Part shown: positions 31,850 to 40,225 of the stretch, in pieces
Numbering within the stretch: the first letter of the stretch is position 1
Layout: every line of letters starts with the position of its first letter
NCBI GenBank assembly: GCA_023422695.1
Contig: JAFAGN010000165.1
Location: 1 to 40,225, forward strand
Direction of reading: 5' to 3'
DNA length: 40,225 bases
DNA from: Pseudomonadota bacterium
GTDB lineage: Bacteria > Pseudomonadota > Alphaproteobacteria > Sphingomonadales > Sphingomonadaceae
Program-made: the position numbers and the translations under genes
Notes under the pieces: generated by a model
Told to the model about the DNA's origin: nothing
Database searches by the model: none
The model's input: the letters and a program-made list of their open reading frames with translations, nothing else

Positions 31850-32761
31850 GTGGCGACATTGGGTCTGAACCCGCAAGAAAAGGAAGCGGTCGAAGCGTTC
31901 CGCCGCGACGTCGTCGAGCCGTCGATGACCAGCCTGGTGATCCTCGATTTCTGGGCCGAATGGTGCGGGCCGTGCAAGCAGCTGACCCCGATCCTGGAAA
32001 AGGTCGCAGCCGATTACGCCGACAAGGGCGTGCTGCTGGCGAAGATCGACGTCGATGCGAATCGCTTTATCGCCGGGCAGTTCCAGGTGCAGTCGATCCC
32101 GACCGTCTATGCGATTTTCCAGGGCCAGCCGGTCGCCAATCTGACCAATGCGCGCACCGAGAGCCAGTTGAAATCGATGCTCGACCAGCTGCTCGCGCAG
32201 TTGCCGATCGAAAGCGAAGCGAGTGCGCGCGCGGTCGAGATCGCGCCGCTGATCGAGATGGGCGAGACGGTGCTGGCTGAAGGCGACGGGACACGCGCCG
32301 CGAGCATCTTCGGGCAGATCCTCGAAATGGCGCCCGACAATGCCGCGGCGCATGGCGGATTGATCCGCGCCTTTGTCCTCGCAGGCGACCTAACCAGCGC
32401 GCAGGGCGTGCTCGACATGCTGCCCGCCGAGATCGCCGACGATCCGGCGATCGCGCAGGCCAAGAGCGCGCTGGCGCTGGCCGCCGACGCCCCCGATGCA
32501 GGCGAACTGGCCGCGTTTGAAGCCGCGGTCGCGGCCAATCCCGACGATCATCAGGCACGCTTCGACCTTGCGAGCGCACAGATCGGCGCGGGGCAGCGCG
32601 ACGCCGCCGCCGACAATCTGCTCCACATCATCGCCGCCGATCGCGAATGGCAGGAGGACGCGGCGCGCGCCAAATTGCTGTCGCTGTTCGAAGCAGTCGG
32701 GCTGGAAGATCCGTGGGTCGCGGCGCAGCGCCGCCGTCTATCGCTGATCTTGTTCGGCTGA
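31850..32761 (+). CDS. cnoX: Thioredoxin-TPR protein, CnoX/YbbN-like chaperedoxin
   Basis: A 303-residue cytoplasmic protein. The N-terminal thioredoxin fold has WCGPC with Cys39 and Cys42 and the cis-Pro loop VQSIPTVYAI. The C-terminal about 180 residues form TPR-like helical repeats (ALAADAPDAGELAAFEAAVA and following), as in CnoX, which holds oxidised clients and hands them to chaperones. Unlike E. coli CnoX (SxxC), the full CGPC is kept, so it may be redox active. I chose a GTG at 31850 with AGGAG nine bases upstream; upstream in-frame ATG codons run back toward the tRNA and look non-coding. It overlaps the next gene by one base. Confidence 0.85.
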   Translation: MATLGLNPQEKEAVEAFRRDVVEPSMTSLVILDFWAEWCGPCKQLTPILEKVAADYADKGVLLAKIDVDANRFIAGQFQVQSIPTVYAIFQGQPVANLTNARTESQLKSMLDQLLAQLPIESEASARAVEIAPLIEMGETVLAEGDGTRAASIFGQILEMAPDNAAAHGGLIRAFVLAGDLTSAQGVLDMLPAEIADDPAIAQAKSALALAADAPDAGELAAFEAAVAANPDDHQARFDLASAQIGAGQRDAAADNLLHIIAADREWQEDAARAKLLSLFEAVGLEDPWVAAQRRRLSLILFG

Positions 32762-33411
32762 TGGGTGACACCGCGCCCCTGACCATTCAGCGGATCGCGA
32801 TTTTTCCGCTGCCTGGCGCGGTGCTATTTCCCGGGCTGCACCTGCCGCTGCATATTTTCGAACCGCGCTATTCGGCGATGGTGCAGGAAGTGCTGGCGCG
32901 CGATCGCCAGATCGGGATGATCCAGCCGCGGATGCTGCCGGGCGACGAGAGCCGCGAGCCGCCTGCGCTGTATGACGTGGGCTGCGTGGGGCGGATCGTC
33001 GATGTCGAGGCGCTCGACGAGGGGCGCTTTAACCTGGTGCTGGAGGGCGTGGCGCGCTTTCGCGTCCGGCGCGAACTCGACGTCACCACCCCGTTCAGGC
33101 AGGTCGAGGCCGAGATCGAGGCCGAAACCGAGGACGATGCGGTGCTGTCGAGCGTCGAGCGCGCCAGCCTAGAGCGCGAGGCGAAGCGCTTTGCAGCGCG
33201 GCAGGGCTATGTCGTCGACTGGGATTCGGTCGGACAACTCGACGACGCGACGCTGGTCAACGGCATCGCGCAGGTCGCGCCGTTCGACGCCGCCGCCAAA
33301 CAGGCGCTGCTGGAAGCGACGCCGATCGATGCGCGCGCCGAGCTGGTGGTCCAGCTGATGCAGTTTTTCGGGCGCTACGACAGTGACGACGGCCGCGCCA
33401 CGCTGCAATAA
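32761..33411 (+). CDS. LON substrate-binding domain protein
   Basis: A 216-residue protein consisting only of the Lon N-terminal domain: IFPLPGAVLFPGLHLPLHIFEPRY at the start, then VGCVGRIVDVEALDEGRFNLVLEGVARFRV, and a helical C-terminal part. It has no ATPase or Ser-Lys protease region. Such stand-alone LON proteins follow the thioredoxin-TPR gene in many alphaproteobacteria; a protein-quality role is inferred. The ATG at 32761 overlaps the preceding stop (TGATG). It ends seven bases from the convergent sigma-like gene. Confidence 0.85.
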   Translation: MGDTAPLTIQRIAIFPLPGAVLFPGLHLPLHIFEPRYSAMVQEVLARDRQIGMIQPRMLPGDESREPPALYDVGCVGRIVDVEALDEGRFNLVLEGVARFRVRRELDVTTPFRQVEAEIEAETEDDAVLSSVERASLEREAKRFAARQGYVVDWDSVGQLDDATLVNGIAQVAPFDAAAKQALLEATPIDARAELVVQLMQFFGRYDSDDGRATLQ

Positions 33412-33418
33412 GCGGCAC

Positions 33419-34120
33419 TTAATTCAGCTTTCGGAGCGCCGCATGGCGGGTGATGTCGGCCAGCGCGCGGCGCACAATATGGCGGTCGCTTTCGGACAAC
33501 CGCTCGCTGGCCTCGCTCACCGTCAGCTGATGACGGACGAGCGCCTTTTCGGCGGCGACGCGCGCCGCGATCTGCGCATCCTTCGTCCGCGCCGTCCGCA
33601 ATAAGGTCGCGCGGCGCCGCGTCGCCCAATCGGCAACCAGTCGATCGGCGGTCAGCGCGGCCAGACCGTCGGCGGCGCGTTGCTCGGTTGCCGCTTCGGC
33701 GGCGGCATCGATCAGCCAGTCGTCGGCGCCATCGGCCTGCAAGGCATCGAGCGACAAGGTCGCGGTGACATGCCGCCGCCCCGCCGAACGCTGGTCGCCG
33801 TGGAGGCGCAGCCGCAGCGCCTGCAGTTCGGCGCGCAGCTGCCAGTTCACATAGGTGGTGAAGCGCGCGCGTGCCGGATCATAATGTTCGGCGGCGCGGT
33901 GGAGTGCGATGGCGCACACCTGCGCCGCATCCTCGGCGACGTCGCTGAGCCCATAGCTGCGGGTGAAGTAGCGGATGCGCGGCGCCGCCAAGGCTGCCAG
34001 CCGCGCGAACGCCCGGTCGGCACGCATCCGCGCCCGCGCGCCGGGCGCCGCGTCGAGCGCGGTTCGCGCCTGGATATAGTCCGTCACCGCCGTTTCGAGT
34101 GCATCGCTTTTTGCCGACAT
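33419..34120 (-). CDS. Sigma-70 region 2-like protein, region 4 not recognisable
   Basis: A 233-residue protein. About residues 40-105 follow sigma region 2: FARLAALAAPRIRYFTR, then LSDVAEDAAQVCAIALHRAA, then FTTYVNWQLRAELQALRLRL, equivalent to the DLVQEG...KFDP...FSTYA-x-W-IR segment of RpoH-like factors. The C-terminal half is Ala/Arg-rich and helical; its last part (SERLSESDRHIVRRALADI) may be a short helix-turn-helix, but I cannot align it with a standard region 4. The start at 34120 is chosen because upstream codons are low in coding character. It could be an atypical sigma factor or an anti-repressor derived from one; function unknown. Confidence 0.55.
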   Translation of the reverse strand: MSAKSDALETAVTDYIQARTALDAAPGARARMRADRAFARLAALAAPRIRYFTRSYGLSDVAEDAAQVCAIALHRAAEHYDPARARFTTYVNWQLRAELQALRLRLHGDQRSAGRRHVTATLSLDALQADGADDWLIDAAAEAATEQRAADGLAALTADRLVADWATRRRATLLRTARTKDAQIAARVAAEKALVRHQLTVSEASERLSESDRHIVRRALADITRHAALRKLN

Positions 34121-34263
34121 GGTCCGTCCCCATCGTGCCGCGGCGGGGTGCCGCAGGGGCCGGGATAGGGAAATAGGGTGAGCGGCGGGCTGATGGAGGG
34201 ATAGGTAGAAATACGTATCGCGGATGAACAAAACCGTTGAGAGTCCGTCCTGTTCAAACGGAA

Positions 34264-34332
34264 CCGTAGCCCTGAGCCTGTCGAAGGGCGCTTATCGGCG
34301 CTAGGCGCCCTTCGACAGGCTCAGGGCTACGG
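34264..34332. repeat. Perfect 28-bp inverted repeat (sphingomonad dispersed element or terminator)
   Basis: Arms at 34264-34291 and 34305-34332 are exact reverse complements, with a 13-base loop. The arm contains CCCTGAGCCTGTCGAAGGGC, a word that I recall as frequently repeated in sphingomonad genomes. It lies 30 bases after the ubiH-like stop and before the sigma-like gene, both on the minus strand, so it may end or protect the ubiH transcript. No T-run follows either arm. Confidence 0.8.
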
Positions 34333-34362
34333 CGATATAATTCTGCCTGAGCAGGACAGACT

Positions 34363-35604
34363 TTAGACCTCGGCCCCCGCCAGCAACCTCGGCAGATCGC
34401 CCGCCTCGCCGCGTGCCTCGTCCATGAAAAAGCGCTTGAGCATCGGCAGCCGCTGCACCGCGCCGAGGCCGGTGCGGCGCACCGCCGCCGCGGTGCGGCC
34501 GGGGATACCGAACAGGCGGGTCAGCCCGTCGGTGGCAAGGCTGACCATCATATTGTCGAGCCCGCGCCAGCGCTGATAGCGCGCGAGCAACGCCGCATCG
34601 CCGAGGTCGAGGCCGAGCCGCGCCCCCTCGACCAGCACTTCGGTGAGCGCGGCGACATCGCGGAGGCCAAGGTTGAGCCCCTGCCCGGCGATGGGGTGGA
34701 TGCCGTGCGCGGCGTCGCCGACCAGCGCGATGCGCGCCGCCACGATCGACGCGCTGTGGTGGAAGCCGAGCGGATAGGTCATCCGCGGCGCCACCAGCTG
34801 CATCGCGCCGAGCACGCCGCCCGCGCGCTTTTCGAGTTCGGCGACAAAGCCGCGGTCGCCGAGCTTCGCAAAGCCCGGGCCATCCTGTTCCGACACGGTC
34901 CACACGAACGCCGAGCGATGCCGTCCTTCGTCATCGTCGACCAGCGGCAGCAACGCGAACGGGCCGGAGGGATAGAAGATTTCGTGCGCCACATGGCCAT
35001 GCGGGCGTTCGTGCGCCACCGCGCCGATCATGGCGTGATGATGGTACGACCAGTTTGCGATGCTGAACCCTGCCGCATCGCGGGTCGGCGATCGGCGGCC
35101 CTCGGCGACGATCAGCAATGGCGCGGCAAGGATGGTGCCGTCGGCGAGCGTCAACCGCACGCCGTGCGTGTCGATGTCGCGCGCTGTGACCGCGGCGGGC
35201 ATATGCAATCGCACCAGCGGCGCATCGGCGAGCGCCGCTGCGAGTGCCAGACGCAGCTGGCGGTTCTCGATCATCGTGCCCAGCGGCGGATCGCTGTCGG
35301 CGGTGACGAAATCCAGCTCGCCGCCGCGACCGCTGTCGGGAGCGCCGTCACCCACCTTGATCGCGCGGATCGGGCAGCCGTGTCCCGCAAGGCGCTCCGC
35401 AATCCCCAGCACCTCGAACATCTGCCAAGTGGCGCTGGCGATAGCCGACGCACGCCCGTCGAACCCCGGTGCGATCGTCGCCACCGGGTCGGCGGGATCG
35501 ACGATCTGGACCGACAGGCCGTGGTGCGACAGGGCGAGGGCGAGCGCTTGGCCGACCAGGCCGCCCCCCGAGATCAGGACATCGCTGCGCAGCGTTTCGC
35601 TCAT
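34363..35604 (-). CDS. FAD-dependent ubiquinone-biosynthesis hydroxylase (UbiH/UbiF/VisC family)
   Basis: A 413-residue flavoprotein. The N-terminal Rossmann motif ISGGGLVGQALALALS binds ADP of FAD. The mid-protein LLIVAEGRRSPTRD is the DG/NAD-type motif. GDAAHGIHPIAGQGLNLGLRD near residue 300 is the ribityl-binding GD motif typical of the UbiH/Coq6 family. It would hydroxylate the ubiquinone ring. Whether the position is C5, C6 or C1 cannot be told (ubiH, ubiF, ubiI or ubiL). Length fits the family (390-415). It is divergent from ftsK. Confidence 0.88.
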   Translation of the reverse strand: MSETLRSDVLISGGGLVGQALALALSHHGLSVQIVDPADPVATIAPGFDGRASAIASATWQMFEVLGIAERLAGHGCPIRAIKVGDGAPDSGRGGELDFVTADSDPPLGTMIENRQLRLALAAALADAPLVRLHMPAAVTARDIDTHGVRLTLADGTILAAPLLIVAEGRRSPTRDAAGFSIANWSYHHHAMIGAVAHERPHGHVAHEIFYPSGPFALLPLVDDDEGRHRSAFVWTVSEQDGPGFAKLGDRGFVAELEKRAGGVLGAMQLVAPRMTYPLGFHHSASIVAARIALVGDAAHGIHPIAGQGLNLGLRDVAALTEVLVEGARLGLDLGDAALLARYQRWRGLDNMMVSLATDGLTRLFGIPGRTAAAVRRTGLGAVQRLPMLKRFFMDEARGEAGDLPRLLAGAEV

Positions 35605-35657
35605 GACGCTGCCCTATACCGCAACAGCGCCGATGAAAAGCGGGCGGGGCTGTATTT

Positions 35658-35807
35658 GGTTCGCGCGAAGCCGCAAAGACGCGAAGATGCCGTGGCCACC
35701 GCGAAGCGGCTTTGCCATCGGGCCGTTAAATCGGGCGGCGGGGTGATGTGAAATAAGCTTGGCCGCCCGGGCAACGATCTTCGCGGCTTCGCGGCTTCGC
35801 GCGAACC
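35658..35807. repeat. Imperfect inverted repeat between ubiH-like gene and ftsK
   Basis: Arms of 31 bases at 35658-35688 and 35777-35807 match as reverse complements with three mismatches (core GGTTCGCGCGAAGCCGC and CGCGAAGAT). About 90 bases separate them. The arms contain repeated TTCGCG/CGCGAA units. It fills most of the 282-base divergent region, where no separate gene is seen; promoters for both genes must lie here. It is probably a dispersed REP-like element. Confidence 0.65.
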
Positions 35808-35886
35808 ACTAAAATGCCTCGTGCTTGACGGCGAGTCCGGCGCATGTGCATATCGCCTTGGTACATTGATGGGGACCGATTTCAGC

Positions 35887-38199
<2,313 letters not shown>

Positions 38200-38309
38200 G
38201 GAACCTTTGGCGCGGCCGCGCTTTGAATGGCGTCTGACGAGCAGGTTCACGGCGGGTTCAATGCGCGCCTACCATAAGCCGGACCAACGAAATGCAGAAT
38301 GAGAGTCCA

Positions 38310-38954
38310 ATGACCCTGAAGAATCCCCTCACCCGTCTCGCTGCCTTGGTGCTGACCCCATTGGCGGTCGCGGGGCTGGCAATCGGCGTTCCCGCCACCG
38401 CGCAATCGTCGTCGACGCTGACCTCGGTGCAGTCGCACCTGAAATCGACCAGCTCGATGACCGCCGATTTTGTCCAGACCGACCGCAACGGCCAGCGCCT
38501 ATCGGGCAAGCTGACGTTGAAACGCCCCGGCAAGATCCGGTTCCAGTATCAGAAGGATGTCCCGCTGCTGATCGTCGGCGACGGCAGCTCGCTGACGATG
38601 ATCGATTATCAGGTACGGCAGGTGCAACGCTGGCCGGTGAAGAATTCGCCGCTGGGTGCGCTGCTCGACCCCGACCGCGATCTGACCAAATATGCCAAGG
38701 TCATTCCGACCGGCAGCAACGATGTGCTGAGCGTCGAGGTGAAAGACCCCAAGCGCCCCGAATATGGCACGATCACGATGGTGTTCGTGCGCGACGGGGC
38801 GGCCCCCGCGGGCTTGCGCTTGCGCGGCTGGGTCGCGCTCGATTCGCAGAACAACCGGACGCGCATCGACCTCAGCAACCAGAAATTCAATGTCGCGGTC
38901 GCCGATTCGGCGTTCCGCTGGACCGATCCGCGCCCGAACAAGCGCGGCCGGTAG
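38310..38954 (+). CDS. lolA: LolA-family outer-membrane lipoprotein carrier
   Basis: A 214-residue periplasmic protein with a signal peptide (residues 1-30, ending GVPATAQ). The mature fold has the LolA pattern: LTSVQSHLKSTSSMTADFVQ, then GKLTLKRPGKIRFQY, DGSSLTMIDYQVRQVQRWPV and a C-terminal RTRIDLSNQKFNVAVADSAF. It shuttles lipoproteins from LolCDE to the outer membrane. The ATG at 38310 has GAGAG just upstream; an ATG at 38292 is the alternative. It lies between ftsK and xthA on the same strand and is followed by a terminator. Confidence 0.88.
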   Translation: MTLKNPLTRLAALVLTPLAVAGLAIGVPATAQSSSTLTSVQSHLKSTSSMTADFVQTDRNGQRLSGKLTLKRPGKIRFQYQKDVPLLIVGDGSSLTMIDYQVRQVQRWPVKNSPLGALLDPDRDLTKYAKVIPTGSNDVLSVEVKDPKRPEYGTITMVFVRDGAAPAGLRLRGWVALDSQNNRTRIDLSNQKFNVAVADSAFRWTDPRPNKRGR

Positions 38955-38977
38955 TCGAAGCTGAACGCAAAATTCGA

Positions 38978-39014
38978 GCCGGGGCGTTTTCCTGCAAAAT
39001 TCCCCGGCGTTTTT
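38978..39014 (+). terminator. Rho-independent terminator after lolA
   Basis: Stem GCCGGGG/CCCCGGC (38978-38984 with 39002-39008), 17-base loop, then G and five T residues (39010-39014). It begins 24 bases after the lolA stop. Confidence 0.75.
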
Positions 39015-39110
39015 CCGCCGAACCGTCGCCCAGCATCGACGAACTGCAAAATCGGCGCTTTGCGGCCAATTTCTGTTCAGCTTGGCGACAGGGAAAGCGG
39101 GCTATTCCAA

Positions 39111-39245
39111 CTCTCGAAGACGCCAACACGGCCCCGGATTTGGGTTTCCCCCTGTTGCCCCACCCGGATTGCCCGGTGTCTTCTTTCAAGAGCGTGACGA
39201 ACGCTGACCTTGAACCCCCGTTCCACCGCCCCTGGGACGGGGGTT
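39111..39245 (+). ncRNA. Candidate small structured RNA between lolA and xthA
   Basis: After the lolA terminator, a 300-base gap holds no gene but has nested pairing. CTCT/AGAG (39111-39114 with 39189-39192) and GAAGAC/GTCTTC (39116-39121 with 39178-39183) enclose a CCCCGG...CCGG core. A 13-bp stem with one wobble pair follows (39213-39225 with 39233-39245, AACCCCCGT/ACGGGGGTT) and then TTTAT. The rod-like shape with a final hairpin suggests a small RNA ending near 39250, or a long 5' leader of xthA. I cannot match it to a named family. Confidence 0.3.
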
Positions 39246-39317
39246 TATGATTCCTAGCGCTGGCGCTCCCCAAGCATCCTCGTTGCGCCGCACGCGCGGC
39301 GCCGATAGAGCCACCGC

Positions 39318-40112
39318 ATGACTCGCACCAGCATCGCTTCGTGGAATATCAACAGCGTCCGCGCCCGCATCGGCATCGTCGAGAAATTCCTGCGCGAAGA
39401 GGCGCCCGACATATTGTGCCTGCAGGAAACCAAGGTCGAATGCGGCACCTTCCCGCAGGATATGTTCAAGTCGCTCGGCTACACCCACATCGTTACCCAC
39501 GGCCAGCGGATGCACCATGGCGTCGCGATCGTCAGCAAGGTGCCGCTGGCCGACGTCCGCAAATATGATTGGCAGGCGAATGGCGAGGCGCGCCACGTCG
39601 GCGTGACTTTGCCGTCAGGGGTGCGGCTCGACAATGTCTATATCCCCGCCGGCGGCGACATTCCCGACCGCGAGCTCAATCCCAAATTCGGCCAGAAGCT
39701 CGATTTCTTTGGCCGCATGACCGAATGGTCGGGGGCGCTGAACGGCACGCCGACCGTGCTGACCGGCGATTTCAATGTCGCGCCGCTCGAAAGCGATGTG
39801 TGGAATCACAAGGCGCTGCTCGACGTCGTCAGCCACACCCCGATCGAGGTCGAAACCCTCGCGCGCTTGCAGGCGGCATCGAACTGGGTCGATCTCGGCC
39901 GTCATTTCATCGCGGCGCCGACGCCGCTGTTCACCTGGTGGAGTTATCGCGCCAAGGATTGGGAGGCATCGAACCGCGGCCGCCGTCTCGACCATATGTG
40001 GGTGACCCCTGACCTGCTCGACAAGGCGATGGCGCACCGCATCGTCCAGCCCGCGCGCAGCTGGGAACGGCCGTCGGACCATATCCCGCTGGTGACGGAA
40101 TTCGCCTTTTGA
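39318..40112 (+). CDS. xthA: Exodeoxyribonuclease III / AP endonuclease
   Basis: A 264-residue DNA-repair enzyme of the ExoIII family, cutting DNA at abasic sites and removing 3' blocks. Catalytic residues are visible: SWNINSVRAR at the N-terminus, Glu37 in LQETKVE, Tyr108 in DNVYIPAGG, Asp151/Asn153 in TGDFNVAP, Asp225-His226 in RRLDHMWV and Asp254-His255 in PSDHIPLV. Length equals E. coli XthA (268). The stop overlaps a likely TTG start of the next gene. Confidence 0.94.
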   Translation: MTRTSIASWNINSVRARIGIVEKFLREEAPDILCLQETKVECGTFPQDMFKSLGYTHIVTHGQRMHHGVAIVSKVPLADVRKYDWQANGEARHVGVTLPSGVRLDNVYIPAGGDIPDRELNPKFGQKLDFFGRMTEWSGALNGTPTVLTGDFNVAPLESDVWNHKALLDVVSHTPIEVETLARLQAASNWVDLGRHFIAAPTPLFTWWSYRAKDWEASNRGRRLDHMWVTPDLLDKAMAHRIVQPARSWERPSDHIPLVTEFAF

Positions 40113-40225
40113 GCGACGGCGCGACAGATCGCGGCGCCCGTCAGGCGGCGCGCGCGATCGACGCGCTGCGCCGCGGCTGGCCGCTGCGCGTGATCGGCAG
40201 CGACGGCGCGCTCGACCTGCTGGCG
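40109..40225 (+). CDS. ribA: Start of a RibA-like GTP cyclohydrolase II gene (runs off the right edge)
   Basis: An open frame of 39 codons from a TTG at 40109, overlapping the xthA stop, reading SDGATDRGARQAARAIDAL and then RRGWPLRVIGSDGALDL. I recall the R-A-x-DALRRGWP opening from sphingomonad RibA proteins, which also follow xthA. GTP cyclohydrolase II makes the first riboflavin intermediate. The catalytic zinc site lies beyond the edge, so the assignment rests on a short N-terminus and gene order. Confidence 0.5.
   Translation, partial: MSDGATDRGARQAARAIDALRRGWPLRVIGSDGALDLLA

Overview
The window looks like high-GC chromosomal DNA of an alphaproteobacterium, most likely a sphingomonad (Sphingopyxis/Sphingomonas/Novosphingobium type). 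The grounds are codon use, the TrbK-alt style conjugation gene, and the core gene set at the right end (CnoX-like thioredoxin, LON-domain protein, UbiH-like hydroxylase, FtsK, LolA, XthA, RibA start). Genus is an inference from remembered family sequences; no search was run.

Layout. (1) 1-2.5 kb: a damaged trb conjugation locus on the minus strand (trbL running off the edge, trbK-alt, and one open frame that joins the middle of trbE to the end of trbJ). (2) 2.5-17.9 kb: a co-directional minus-strand cluster. In transcription order it holds a His-rich CzcI-like protein, CzcC, CzcB, CzcA, DUF190, an SRPBCC protein, a P1B-4 type metal ATPase, an HAE1-type RND pump, a second SRPBCC protein, DsbB, a DsbA-like protein, an RcnB-like small secreted protein and a small membrane protein. 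(3) 18.3-24.9 kb: a divergent plus-strand metal operon behind a MerR-type promoter: DUF3703, a second His-rich secreted protein, and a second czcCBA set whose adaptor lacks the usual helical hairpin. It ends in a strong terminator. (4) 25.0-28.8 kb: a short CDF-like transporter and an arsenic operon (arsR, two unrelated arsC types, acr3, arsH) behind a consensus promoter overlapped by palindromes. (5) 28.8-31.6 kb: scar DNA, with a 5' fragment of a cystathionine beta-lyase-like gene, an amino-acid ABC permease, the 3' end of a third czcA-like gene, and about 0.7 kb without a clear gene. (6) 31.6 kb: tRNA-Gly(GCC), its 3' end facing the accessory DNA. (7) 31.7-40.2 kb: ordinary core genes.

Working together, the accessory genes would move divalent metals (Zn/Co/Cd/Ni-like, two tripartite HME-RND pumps plus the ATPase and CDF) and arsenic (reduce arsenate, export arsenite, oxidise organoarsenicals) out of the cell. 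The Dsb pair would maintain periplasmic disulfides under metal stress (inference). The arrangement suggests an eroded mobile island next to tRNA-Gly, with several illegitimate joins visible at base level.

Most notable items: a leader before the P1B-4 ATPase with two mutually exclusive long stems, the in-frame trbE/trbJ chimera, the hairpin-less adaptor, an apparently leaderless arsR, and gene-fragment joins at about 28.81 and 30.10 kb.
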